Shown here in pieces: positions 36,609 through 45,170 of a DNA stretch of 64,000 nucleotides (within the stretch, counting starts at the first letter, position 1; each line of letters opens with the position of its first letter). Source of the stretch: Betaproteobacteria bacterium. Lineage in GTDB: Bacteria; Pseudomonadota; Gammaproteobacteria; Burkholderiales; Usitatibacteraceae. Position numbers and translations under genes: made by a program. Below the pieces are notes generated by a model. It saw only the letters and a program-made list of their open reading frames with translations, was not told where the DNA came from and made no database searches. The DNA lies in the NCBI GenBank assembly GCA_016709665.1, contig JADJMI010000005.1:431367-495366 (forward strand). The letters are read 5' to 3'.

Positions 36609-38572
36609 TTCATGCTCCGGATGCGCGTTTGCCACTCGCGGATGTTGGCGTCGGCCGGCGCGAGGCGGGCCGCGTTGTCGATGTCCGACTGCGCCTCGGC
36701 CTTCAATTGCAGGCCGTGGTTGGCGATGGCCCGCGCGTAGTAGGCGAGGGGCGCCCGGTCCTCGGCGATGAGCTTGTCGAGGATGGCCTTGCCGCGCGCG
36801 AACTCGCGTTGCATCACGAAGGCCATGCCCAGGAGGTACTTGGCCTCGCGATGGGCCGGATCCAGGGCGAGCGCCTGGTCGAGCGAGGCGACGGCGTCGG
36901 CGCGGCGGCCGGCCTGCAGGTCGATGCGACCGACCTGCACGAGCGCCGAGACGCGGACCGGCGGCGGCGGCGGCGGGCTGCCCAGGAGGCACTGCGCGAG
37001 CTGGTCGCGCGCCTTGTCGGGCTGGCCCTGGGCCAGGAGGATCCCGCCGCGCTGGCAGAAGAGGTTGTAGAGCCGGTAGCCCTGCTTCTCGGCCAGGTCG
37101 AAGGCGGCGAGCGCCTCCCGGGACTTTCCGTTGGACATCAGGACCGCGCCGGCGTTGAAGGCGCCCATGCCCATGTCGCCGAGCTTCGAGGAGGCTTCGA
37201 AGTCCTTGAGCGCCAGGGCCGGGCTCGCGTTCTCGAGGTAGTAGTTGCCCCGGTTCAGGTGGGGAAACCAGCGCCCCACCGAGCGCGGATCGTCCGGCAT
37301 CTTCGCGATGGCGTCGGTCCACACCTTTTCGGGATTGGCCATCGACAGCACGCGGTCGCCGGCCTGCCAGACCATCCAGCCGCCGAAGACGAGGCCCACG
37401 AAGAGCAGCATGCGCGCGGACGGCCCGTAGGCGAGGAAGAAGATGATCCCGGGCACGCCGATGCCCCAGAGGTAGCTGCGGTAGAGCACGAACGGATCCT
37501 GCACCCACACGGTGGCGAACTCGGAGGCGAAGAGCAGGCCCGGCAGCAGGAGCGAGACGCCCAGCAGGGCTCGCCAGTCGCGATGGCGCAGCAGGAGCGC
37601 GAAGCCCGCCGCCAGCGTCGCCAGGTAGAGCACCGGGCCGAGCACGTGGGGAAAGGTGAGGAACGTCGTCGGAAACGGCGGGCGCAGGTCGATCGACATC
37701 CACCCTTCGTAGGGCAGGAACCAGGTGAGGCCGTAGCGGAAGAAGAGCCAGGCCTGGTTCATCACGGACAGCAGGTACGCGTTCCGGCCGGCGTCCGGGT
37801 TCTGCTCCGACAGCTGGCGCATGTAGACCTGCGACCAGAGGTCGAAAGGCCTCGCCAGGATCTCGCCGTATTGGGCCGCGAGCAGCGCCCCGGCCGCGCC
37901 TGCCAGCAGGATCACGCCGGCCGCGAGGGGCAGCGCCTGCCTGAGCCCGGGCCGGCGGGCGAGGATGAAGAGGGGCAGCGCCGCGAGCGGGGCGAGGATC
38001 GCGTGCTCCTTGGAGGCGATCGCCAGCACGTAGGCAATGATGGCCGCGACCAGCCAGGCCGCGCGACCGGTCACCAGCCAGCGCATGAAAAGCCAGAGCC
38101 CCGTGACGACGAACAGCGTCGCCATGAGGATCGAGCGCTGGATGAGGTACGCCACCGCGTACACCGCGACCGGATTGAGCGCGTAGAAGCCGATCGCGAT
38201 GCCCAAAGCCGGGGCGTTGGGGTAGTCCGCCCGGGGGGCCCCGGGTTCCGCCTCGGGAGCCGCGATGTGCGCCAGGATCTCGCGATAAAGACCCCACAGC
38301 GCCACGACGACGCCCGCGTGGATCGCCAGGTTGACCAGGCGTTGCTTCCACCAGCCGTCGCCGAAGAGCGCGGCGAGCCAGGGAAAGCTGCCGTAGGAAA
38401 GCTGGCGTACCTGCAGGGAAGCGAGGCTCGAATAGCGGGCGAAAAGGTCCTCGGCGAGAGGGCCGTCGTCGAACACGAGCGCGTTGCCCAGGCCGGGCAG
38501 GTAGATGGCGAGGACGCCCGCGACGAGGGCGGGCAGCCACACCCATTCACTGCGAATTCCCTTTCCCGCCAT
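36605..38572 (-). CDS. Multi-span membrane protein with TPR repeats (TMTC/GT-C-like)
   Basis: 655 aa. The N-terminal 400 residues have about ten TM helices. An early acidic pair (VFDDGPLAED) and the segments AVAYLIQRSILMATLFVVTG and ASKEHAILAP resemble TMTC-type GT-C glycosyltransferases. The C-terminal 220 residues are tetratricopeptide repeats (for example ALDQALALDPAHREAKYLLG). It may transfer sugar from a lipid carrier to a periplasmic acceptor. It is the first gene of the leftward run 38572-33079 and lies 134 bp or more from its likely promoter. Confidence 0.85.
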   Translation of the reverse strand: MAGKGIRSEWVWLPALVAGVLAIYLPGLGNALVFDDGPLAEDLFARYSSLASLQVRQLSYGSFPWLAALFGDGWWKQRLVNLAIHAGVVVALWGLYREILAHIAAPEAEPGAPRADYPNAPALGIAIGFYALNPVAVYAVAYLIQRSILMATLFVVTGLWLFMRWLVTGRAAWLVAAIIAYVLAIASKEHAILAPLAALPLFILARRPGLRQALPLAAGVILLAGAAGALLAAQYGEILARPFDLWSQVYMRQLSEQNPDAGRNAYLLSVMNQAWLFFRYGLTWFLPYEGWMSIDLRPPFPTTFLTFPHVLGPVLYLATLAAGFALLLRHRDWRALLGVSLLLPGLLFASEFATVWVQDPFVLYRSYLWGIGVPGIIFFLAYGPSARMLLFVGLVFGGWMVWQAGDRVLSMANPEKVWTDAIAKMPDDPRSVGRWFPHLNRGNYYLENASPALALKDFEASSKLGDMGMGAFNAGAVLMSNGKSREALAAFDLAEKQGYRLYNLFCQRGGILLAQGQPDKARDQLAQCLLGSPPPPPPVRVSALVQVGRIDLQAGRRADAVASLDQALALDPAHREAKYLLGMAFVMQREFARGKAILDKLIAEDRAPLAYYARAIANHGLQLKAEAQSDIDNAARLAPADANIREWQTRIRSMK

Positions 38573-38640
38573 CGCTCAGTGCCCGCCTTCGTGTTCGTCC
38601 GGCATCCCGGTGCCGCGCGCGCAGCGACCCGGTCCGCTGT

Positions 38641-38701
38641 CAGGGTTGGCCGATAGCCAGCCCGGCGGCCCTGAAAAGGCCGGCTCTTCCGGCCGGTTTT
38701 T
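38641..38701 (+). terminator. Terminator hairpin, possible small-RNA 3' end
   Basis: Stem GGCCGG-CTCTT-CCGGCC (38678-38694) followed by GGTTTTT on the plus strand and by CCTTTT on the minus strand. Just before it on the plus strand is another hairpin, GGGTTGGC/GCCAGCCC (38643-38663), fully paired with one G-U in the plus-strand RNA but mismatched in the minus-strand RNA. No plus-strand gene lies upstream. It could end a small RNA, or attenuate the leftward operon. Confidence 0.5.
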
Positions 38702-38720
38702 CGGGTAACCCTATGAAGAT

Positions 38721-38729
38721 ATTGTATCA
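38721..38729 (-). promoter_or_regulatory. Extended -10 promoter candidate for the TPR-glycosyltransferase operon
   Basis: Minus-strand TGATACAAT (TG-N-TACAAT) sits in a rare A/T-rich island (ATGAAGATATTGTATCATTT). No good -35 is visible, as is usual for extended -10 promoters. Transcription would run leftward towards 38572 and cross the hairpin at 38678-38694. Match by eye only. Confidence 0.35.
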
Positions 38730-38737
38730 TTTTGGAC

Positions 38738-38765
38738 ACGCCCGGAGCCGTTCGCGGGCGTTTTT
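38738..38765 (+). terminator. Second plus-strand terminator hairpin
   Basis: Stem ACGCCCG/CGGGCGT with a 10-nt loop, followed by TTTTT. It lies 44 bp after the previous hairpin's T-run. There is still no plus-strand gene upstream of it. Gap 38573-38883 (311 bp) thus holds two hairpins and an A/T-rich promoter-like island but no protein gene. Confidence 0.55.
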
Positions 38766-38883
38766 GTGACTTCGTTCATCGGTTCGGGGGCTCGGGGCGA
38801 GTAGAATGTCCATGGAACCATCGGGGATTCGCGACGGTCCTACGGAACGGATGCCCGCGGTACTTGCTGCTCTTGGAGACTTG

Positions 38884-40122
38884 ATGACCTCAAAATACTT
38901 GCGCCTGCTGGCTTTGGCAGGCGCCTTCCTGGCCCTCGGGGTTCACCCGGCGCGCGCGCAGGTCACGCAAGTCACCGACGGGAACACCTCGTCGACGCAA
39001 TGCACCTCGTTCACGATCTCCTCGGGCGGCACCGTGACCTTGTCGCCGGTGGGCTGTCTCGGCCTTGCGCAGCAGCCGACGGTCCCGGGCGCGCCCACCA
39101 TCGGCGTCGCCACGGCCGGCAATGCGCAGGCCAGCGTCGCCTTCACGGCGCCGGCCAGCAACGGCGGCTCCGCGATCCTCGACTACACGGCGACCTGCGG
39201 CACGGCCTCGGCCACGGGGGCCGGTTCTCCCGTGGTGGTGACGGGGCTTGCCAACGGAACGGCCTACACGTGCACCGTGATCGCCCGCAACGCCGTCGGC
39301 AGCAGCGCGCCTTCGGCCGCGTCCAACAGCGTCACGCCGGCCCTGCCCTCCGACACCCATCTCACGAACATCTCGACGCGCATGCAGGTGCTCACGGGCG
39401 AGAACGTCCTGATCGGCGGTCTCACGGTCGGCGGCACGACGCCCAAGCAGGTCGTCATCCGGGCCCGCGGCCCCTCGCTGGCCGCGGCCGGCATCACCAA
39501 CGCGCTGGCCAACCCCACGATCCAGCTCTTCTCGGGCGCCAACGCGATCGCGTCGAACGACGACTGGGGCACCGCGACCAACGCCGCGGCGATCCAGGCC
39601 TCCGGCTTCGCGCCTTCGGATCCGGCGGAATCCGCGATCCTCACCACGCTCAACCCGGGCGCCTACACGGCCGTCGTGACGGGGGTGGGCACGAGCATCG
39701 GCGTCGGCATCGTCGAGATCTTCGAGGTCGACACCCCGGCCTCGCCGCTGTCGAACCTTTCGTCGCGGGGCCAGGTCGGCACCGGAAACGACGTGACGAT
39801 CGGTGGCTTCGTGATCCAGGGCACCAGCCCGCAGACCGTGGTCATCCGCGCGCGCGGGCCCTCCCTCGCCGCGGCAGGGGTCTCCAGCCCGCTCGCGAAT
39901 CCGACGCTGCAGCTGTTCTCCGGAACCGTCCTGATGGAGACCAACGACGATTGGGGCAGCGCGGCCAATGCCGCCGCCATCCAGTCCAGCGGCTATGCGC
40001 CCTCGAACGCGCAGGAGTCCGTGATCCTCGTGACGCTCAACCCCGGCGCCTACACGGCGATCGTCTCGGGCGTCGGCGGCGCGACGGGTGTCGCCATCAT
40101 CGAGATCTTCGCGTTGCCCTAG
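38884..40122 (+). CDS. Secreted protein with fibronectin type III domain and two C-terminal beta modules
   Basis: 412 aa, exported (signal peptide ending HPARAQ). Residues 70-160 form an Fn3 domain (PTVPGAPTIGVATAGNAQAS, then GTAYTCTVIARN). Two tandem modules of about 120 residues follow, each with the pattern VxIGGxxxxGxxPKxVxIRARGPSL, then NDDWG and LNPGAYTAVVTGV. The same module pair ends the large hydrolase protein at 55809-59074. These modules look like surface or matrix beta-sandwich domains of unknown role. I start at ATG 38884 (MTSKYLRLLALAG) because upstream in-frame starts lack a signal peptide. Confidence 0.85.
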   Translation: MTSKYLRLLALAGAFLALGVHPARAQVTQVTDGNTSSTQCTSFTISSGGTVTLSPVGCLGLAQQPTVPGAPTIGVATAGNAQASVAFTAPASNGGSAILDYTATCGTASATGAGSPVVVTGLANGTAYTCTVIARNAVGSSAPSAASNSVTPALPSDTHLTNISTRMQVLTGENVLIGGLTVGGTTPKQVVIRARGPSLAAAGITNALANPTIQLFSGANAIASNDDWGTATNAAAIQASGFAPSDPAESAILTTLNPGAYTAVVTGVGTSIGVGIVEIFEVDTPASPLSNLSSRGQVGTGNDVTIGGFVIQGTSPQTVVIRARGPSLAAAGVSSPLANPTLQLFSGTVLMETNDDWGSAANAAAIQSSGYAPSNAQESVILVTLNPGAYTAIVSGVGGATGVAIIEIFALP

Positions 40123-40125
40123 TCG

Positions 40126-41235
40126 CTAGCCCGCGCGGCCCCGGTTCGTTCCGGGGCTTCGCCGCCAGCGTCTTCGGAGGCTGGCGAGCACCTCGGCGAA
40201 GTACCCCCGGCGATAGAAGCGCGGCGCGATCAGGCGGTCGAGATCGGCTGCCGTCGCGACCGCCTCCCGCGCGAATCGCGCCCGTTCCGCGCGGAACTCG
40301 GGCAGCCTCGCGAACGCGTCGCGATAGACCCGCCCCATCAACCCGATCCGGCCCATGAGCCCCTGGCGCACCACGGTCATCGCGTGGGCCGCCGCGAGGA
40401 GCAGGCCGTACTTGGCGAAGGTCCGCCCGGGCACGAGCTTCGCGTGCATCCAGACCAGGTTGCGCAGGCCGTGATAGGCGATGAACTCGCTGTCGGCGCC
40501 GCTGCTCGCCTGCCCTTCGTGAAGGGCCACCGTTTCCGCAGCCCATGCAGGCCGGAACCCGAGCATCACGGCACGCAAGGCGAGGTCGGTGTCCTCGCAA
40601 TAGCAGAAGTAGCGCGGATCGAAGCAGTAGCCCGACACCGCGACGAGCCGCTCGACGAGCCCCCGCGACAGCAGGCAACACCCTCCCGTCGGCCCGAGAT
40701 AGGGGTCGGCGGCGTCCAGCCGGTTCGCCGGCATGAGGCTCGCGTAGAGGCTGATGCCGAGCGTGTCGGGGCATCCCGGTTCGCCGAGCCGGTCCATCCG
40801 CCCGCCCGCCAGGCCCGTCGCGGCGGGATCGGGCCCCAGGGCCCGCGAAAGACTGGAAAGGAAATGCGTCTCGGCGACGGCATCGTTGTTGAGCAGGGCG
40901 ACCTGCCGGCAGGCGGGGTCATCGAGGGCGGCGTGCACGAGGAAATTCGATCCGGCGGCGAATCCGAGATTCACGGGCGATCGATAGAGCCTGAGCGCCG
41001 ATGCGGGCAGCGGCGCGATTTCGCTCGCGAGGGTTGCGAAGTCCTTCGCCTCGGACGCGTTGTCGAGGACGAGCACCCGATCGGGCGCCGGGTCGCAGCG
41101 GGCGACCGAGGCGAGGCAGCGGATCGTGCGGGCCGCCGTCCCGAAGTTGATCAGGACCAGGGTGATGCCCGAAGGGCTCGATGCGGGCGCCGAAGGCGCG
41201 TGCTCGATCTCGACGGACGGGGAAGCGATGCTCAC
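40126..41235 (-). CDS. Glycosyltransferase family 2 (rhamnosyltransferase-like)
   Basis: 369 aa with a GT-A domain: LVLINFGTAARTIRCLASV, VLDNAS, NLGFAAGSNFLVHAAL, LLNNDAV (the DxD-like NND) and YFCYCEDTDLALRA with the ED catalytic motif. This pattern is typical of WbbL-like rhamnosyltransferases; the actual sugar is not known. I start at GTG 41235; there is no ATG near the domain start. Its stop is 4 bp from the convergent Fn3 gene. A divergent methyltransferase gene begins 110 bp upstream. Confidence 0.88.
   Translation of the reverse strand: MSIASPSVEIEHAPSAPASSPSGITLVLINFGTAARTIRCLASVARCDPAPDRVLVLDNASEAKDFATLASEIAPLPASALRLYRSPVNLGFAAGSNFLVHAALDDPACRQVALLNNDAVAETHFLSSLSRALGPDPAATGLAGGRMDRLGEPGCPDTLGISLYASLMPANRLDAADPYLGPTGGCCLLSRGLVERLVAVSGYCFDPRYFCYCEDTDLALRAVMLGFRPAWAAETVALHEGQASSGADSEFIAYHGLRNLVWMHAKLVPGRTFAKYGLLLAAAHAMTVVRQGLMGRIGLMGRVYRDAFARLPEFRAERARFAREAVATAADLDRLIAPRFYRRGYFAEVLASLRRRWRRSPGTNRGRAG
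40138..40157. terminator. Weak hairpin between convergent genes
   Basis: GCCCCGG-TTCGTT-CCGGGGC lies just inside the end of the leftward glycosyltransferase gene and 16 bp after the stop of the Fn3 gene. There is no T-run, so intrinsic termination is uncertain. Confidence 0.3.
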
Positions 41236-41344
41236 GGGCCTAGTTTGCGCGAATTCGACGGGGTCCCGCAGGGTAAGATGATCCCCGTTCATGGGGCAAC
41301 GGGCGCCTTCGCGCCGATGTGCCCCTCGAGACCCTGACCGCGCG

Positions 41345-42787
41345 ATGGCGAGCCGAACGAACCCGACAGCAAGCGAGGCATCCGGCAGCCCGAGCCGCTC
41401 GCTGGGGTTGGTTCCGGTGGGGGGCGACCCGATCGAGGCGGCGAGGCCGGGTGGCGACCGGACCTGGATCGCCCGCTCCTTCACCCCGACGCTCGAGGCG
41501 CGAGCCGTGGATGGCCGGCCGCTGGCGCCGGGCTGGTACCTCGTGACCGCGTCCCTCGATCCCCGCAGCGGAGACGTGCGCCATTCGCGCGTTCTCGTGC
41601 CCGACGCCGCGGGGCACTTCATGCCGTGGCGGTCCGTCCGACTCGATCGGCGGCCGGCCTCCCATCGCGCGCTTTTCTACCTGCCCTGGCCGGTCGATGT
41701 CCTGCGGCTCCTGGGCAGCGACTGCCCGTGCGAGTTCGCGTGCGACGGCCTGCGCGTGCGCCGGCTCGCCTTTCGCCCCGCACTGCGCCACCGCCTCGCG
41801 ACCCTGGCCGACGGCATCGGGCCGGTGGCCCGCGTGCTCGCGCTCGCGGCGGCAATGTCGAGGAAGGTGAAGCAGCGAATTCGCGCCCGCATGGTCCGCT
41901 GGCTCGACGCCGATCCGCCCGTGGACATCGCCCGCCGGAAGCGCCTCGTGCTCCAGGCCATCGACCGGGGGCGGCCGGGCATCGAGATCGGCCCCAGCCA
42001 CGATCCGATCGCCCCGAAGCGGGGCGGCTTCGACGTCCACGTGATCGACCACATGAGCCGCCCGGAATTGCTGGAGAAGTATCGCGGGCATCCGATCGCG
42101 CTCGACGGCATCGAGGAAGTCGATTTCGTCTGGAAGGGCGAGCGCTATCTCGACCTGACGGGAAGGCCCGGGCATTACGGCTGGATCATCGCCTCCAACG
42201 TGATCGAGCACGCCCCGGATCTCATCGCCTTCCTCGCCGATTGCGAATCGATCCTGTCGGAATCGGGCGTGCTTTGCCTGGTCGTTCCCGACAAGCGCTT
42301 CACCTTCGACCGCTTCCGGCCGCTCACGGGCCTGGCGGGCGTCGTCGATGGCCACCTCGCGCGGCGCCACGCGCCCTCGCCCGGCGTCGTCGTGGAGCAT
42401 CACCTCAACGCCGTCGGCCGCAATCACCGGCTGGGCTGGACCCGCGAGGCGCTGGGGGAATACGCCTTCATCCATTCGGCGACGCAGGCCGGGAGCCTGC
42501 TCGAGGAATCGCAGTCGCCGGGGGCCTACCTGGACGTGCACAACTGGTGCTTCGTGCCGCACTCGTTCCGGCTCCTGATGGCCGACCTGCACGCGCTGGG
42601 CTTCACGCGCCTGCGCGAGTGCGGCTTCCACGCGACGCAGGGATGCGAGTTCCATCTCGATCTGAGCCTCGCGGGGCGCGGCCCCGGGCTCTCGCGCCTG
42701 GAGATGCTTCGCCGGATCGACGACGAGCTCGCCTGGCGCGAGACGGATCGCGTTTCGATTGCCCTCCTGCGACGTCTGCTGCGATGA
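41345..42787 (+). CDS. Class I SAM-dependent methyltransferase with N-terminal extra domain
   Basis: 480 aa. Residues 1-180 are a basic N-terminal region and beta-rich domain that I do not recognise. The methyltransferase domain follows: GIEIGPSHDPIAPKRGGFDV (SAM-binding glycine motif), VIDHMSRPELLEKY and GWIIASNVIEHAPDLIAFL. This type of protein is found in capsule and O-antigen clusters. The target is unknown, probably a sugar hydroxyl. I start at ATG 41345 (MASRTNPT). The next methyltransferase gene follows after 33 bp. Confidence 0.82.
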   Translation: MASRTNPTASEASGSPSRSLGLVPVGGDPIEAARPGGDRTWIARSFTPTLEARAVDGRPLAPGWYLVTASLDPRSGDVRHSRVLVPDAAGHFMPWRSVRLDRRPASHRALFYLPWPVDVLRLLGSDCPCEFACDGLRVRRLAFRPALRHRLATLADGIGPVARVLALAAAMSRKVKQRIRARMVRWLDADPPVDIARRKRLVLQAIDRGRPGIEIGPSHDPIAPKRGGFDVHVIDHMSRPELLEKYRGHPIALDGIEEVDFVWKGERYLDLTGRPGHYGWIIASNVIEHAPDLIAFLADCESILSESGVLCLVVPDKRFTFDRFRPLTGLAGVVDGHLARRHAPSPGVVVEHHLNAVGRNHRLGWTREALGEYAFIHSATQAGSLLEESQSPGAYLDVHNWCFVPHSFRLLMADLHALGFTRLRECGFHATQGCEFHLDLSLAGRGPGLSRLEMLRRIDDELAWRETDRVSIALLRRLLR

Positions 42788-42820
42788 TTCCGGGTTCCGC
42801 CAGCCCGAAGGAGACCGCCG

Positions 42821-43678
42821 TTGCTCCATAAGATCCTGCGCGCCCTGAAGCGCGGCCCCGCGGGGCCCGTCGCGAGCGCGCCCGGACGCGCCCCGATCCT
42901 CGACCAGTACGTGCGCTCGTTGCCGTCGGACCAGAACGCGCTCGACATCTTCCGCGGCGACTGGTGGTCCTCCCTGCCGCCCGAGCTGCCGGGCCTCGTG
43001 GCCGGCCAGACCCCGCTCTTCATCGACCCGCGGATCCACTTCGCCGTGCAGGCCCTCGGGGGCGTCGCGGACGCGCAGGTCCTCGAGCTCGGCCCCCTGG
43101 AGGGCGGCCACACCTACATGCTGGAAAAGGCCGGCGCGCGCGAGGTGCTCGCCGTCGAGGCGAACGTCCGCGCCTACCTCAAGTGCCTCATCGCCAAGGA
43201 ACTGCTGGGCATGAAGGCCTGCCGCTTCGTCCTGGGCGATTTCGAGGAATACCTGCGCGCGGCGCCGAGGCGCTTCGACGCGGTGATCGCCTGCGGCGTG
43301 ATCTACCACCTGCGCGACCCCGTCGAGCTCATCCAGAACCTCGGGAACGTGACCGACCGCGTCTACGTCTGGACGCAGTACTTCGTGGCCGAGCGGCTGG
43401 CCGCCATCGCGCACATGAAGCACCGCTTCCGGACGAACGAGGTCGCCGAAGTGGGCGGGTTCCGCCACACCCGCCACCGCTACGACTACGGGGATTTCCT
43501 CGACACCACCCGGTTCGCGGGCGGCAGCGACGAATTCAGCCATTGGCTCTCGCGGGAAGACCTGCTGGGGGCCTTCCGCCACGCCGGGTTCACGGACATC
43601 ACCGTCGGCGAGGAAGACCTCGGGCACGCGAACGGCCCGTGCATCTCGTTCGTCGCGAAGAAACCGCCTCGCGCCTGA
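42821..43678 (+). CDS. Class I SAM-dependent methyltransferase
   Basis: 285 aa. SAM-binding core: VLELGPLEGGHTYMLEKAGA, VLAVEANVRAY and FDAVIACGVIYHLRDPVEL. The start is TTG 42821, supported by a good ribosome-binding site (GAAGGAGA) at the right distance. It is probably co-transcribed with the preceding methyltransferase gene. No acceptor can be inferred. Confidence 0.85.
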   Translation: MLHKILRALKRGPAGPVASAPGRAPILDQYVRSLPSDQNALDIFRGDWWSSLPPELPGLVAGQTPLFIDPRIHFAVQALGGVADAQVLELGPLEGGHTYMLEKAGAREVLAVEANVRAYLKCLIAKELLGMKACRFVLGDFEEYLRAAPRRFDAVIACGVIYHLRDPVELIQNLGNVTDRVYVWTQYFVAERLAAIAHMKHRFRTNEVAEVGGFRHTRHRYDYGDFLDTTRFAGGSDEFSHWLSREDLLGAFRHAGFTDITVGEEDLGHANGPCISFVAKKPPRA

Positions 43679-43684
43679 AGGCCT

Positions 43685-43709
43685 CCCGCCCGTCCGGCTA
43701 GCGGGCGGG
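43685..43709. terminator. Hairpin between convergent methyltransferase genes
   Basis: Perfect 8-bp stem CCCGCCCG/CGGGCGGG with a 9-nt loop, located between two convergent stops and overlapping the end of the leftward gene. There is no T-run; it may act as a bidirectional stop or block mRNA decay. Confidence 0.35.
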
Positions 43710-45143
43710 TGCGGTGGGTCGATACAGTTCCTCGACGTACCCGGCCCGCAGCCAGTGCCGGTGCCGCGTCGCCCGACGAAAACCCCCGGCCTCGTCGACG
43801 AGCTCGCGCACCACGGACTGCTGCTGCGCGCCCGACTGGAGCGCGCGGGCTTCCTGGTTGATGCTCAGGAACCCGTGGCGGGTCATCTCCCGCGCGTGGC
43901 GCAGGTACTCGCGCGCATGGCGGGCGCTCATCTCGGGAATCGAATCCTGGTTGAAGAGGAAGTCGAACCCGCCGGGCTGGTCGGCGAACCGGAAGGTCGG
44001 CGCCAGCCGGATCGCCGTCGAGGGCGACACGTCCTCGCCATGGAGGCGGATCTCGTGGTCCGGCAGGGCGCGCTGCAGGTAGTAGGCCTGGAGCACCCCG
44101 ATGATCGGCAGGTCGACGATGGTGAACCGGCCGCCCAGGAGCGCGCCGTAGTACGCGACGCCGCCCACGCCGCCGCCGATCTCGCACACCCGCGGCGAGG
44201 CCACGCCCGCGTCGATCGCCAGGTCCCGCAGGCGCAAGGCCGCGTAGAGGGAGCACAGGTCCCGCCCCGACAGGATGCCGCCCGGGGTGCGGATGCCGAA
44301 GTTGGCGCCGATCACGGGCGGGGGCTCCAGCGGGATGCCCACGTGGCGCGAGATGCGTTCGACGAGGCGGTCGGCGTCGGCATGGAGGTTCTCGCCGAAC
44401 GGTCCCTCCTGGTCCGGCGCCTCGACGTCCATCAACCCGAGGAACTCCGCGAGCGAGGCGAGATAGTCCACGAATTGCGTGAGCACCCGAAGGCGGATCT
44501 CCGGGTCCGTTCGAAGCGCGTTCGTCGCGGCGGGGCCTTGCGAGACGCCGACGGTGATGCCCTTCGCGTGCGCCTCGCGCAGGTACGCGGCGAGCCCGCG
44601 GACATCCGACGCATGGATCAGCGCGAGCGCCTCGCCGTGGTAGGCGGCCTGCAGGTCGGACCACATGTCGCCGGGAGCCGCAGCCTCGCGGGGCCGCTCG
44701 GCCTCCGCCAGGCGATAGGCGCGGATGATGCGCGACACGAGGTCCTCTTCGCGGTCCGAGGCTTCCGCCTGCGTGAACCCGTGCGGCACGCGCGGAAAGC
44801 CGAACTCGAGGGAGTGCTGGTAGAGGCGCCGCGGATCCTGGTGGACGGGCGAGAGCACGCCCGCGGCCGTGTGCTGGATGCGCCAGCGCTTGCCGGCGAC
44901 GCGTACCGAGAGTGGCGCAGCCTGGCCGGATGGCGCGCTCCGCCGGAACCGGAAGGCGTGCCGTCCGTTGCCCTTGCCCGCGTCGAGAAGATCCTGGCGG
45001 AAGCCGTCCGCCTTCAACGAGGCGAGCACCTCGTCACCGGCGAGGATTTCCACCGGGATCGGTTCGTCGCGGCGACTGCTGTCGTACACCCACCCCGCGA
45101 TTTCCAGGTCGTTCAGGATGTCGACGTGCCCTTCGTAGGCCAT
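43698..45143 (-). CDS. Putative sugar O-methyltransferase
   Basis: 481 aa. The first 100 residues are a small beta domain (GHVDILNDLEIAGWVYDSSR) of a kind often found attached to sulfotransferases and glycosyltransferases. The rest matches the putative sugar O-methyltransferase family (NanM-like): ICEIGGG-type motif VCEIGGGVGGVAYYG, TIVDLPIIGVLQAYYLQRAL and FLFNQDSIPEMS. It would cap or decorate a surface glycan. It follows the leftward membrane protein gene by 27 bp. Confidence 0.83.
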   Translation of the reverse strand: MAYEGHVDILNDLEIAGWVYDSSRRDEPIPVEILAGDEVLASLKADGFRQDLLDAGKGNGRHAFRFRRSAPSGQAAPLSVRVAGKRWRIQHTAAGVLSPVHQDPRRLYQHSLEFGFPRVPHGFTQAEASDREEDLVSRIIRAYRLAEAERPREAAAPGDMWSDLQAAYHGEALALIHASDVRGLAAYLREAHAKGITVGVSQGPAATNALRTDPEIRLRVLTQFVDYLASLAEFLGLMDVEAPDQEGPFGENLHADADRLVERISRHVGIPLEPPPVIGANFGIRTPGGILSGRDLCSLYAALRLRDLAIDAGVASPRVCEIGGGVGGVAYYGALLGGRFTIVDLPIIGVLQAYYLQRALPDHEIRLHGEDVSPSTAIRLAPTFRFADQPGGFDFLFNQDSIPEMSARHAREYLRHAREMTRHGFLSINQEARALQSGAQQQSVVRELVDEAGGFRRATRHRHWLRAGYVEELYRPTAPAR

Positions 45144-45170
45144 GGGGGTTCCTCGTGGCGATCGGTGCCG

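Noticed and set aside
36605..38546. The GT4-GT2 frame extended upstream to 38546
   Set aside because: Upstream of 36608 the frame is antisense-free but out of frame with the TPR membrane protein, whose domains are clear.
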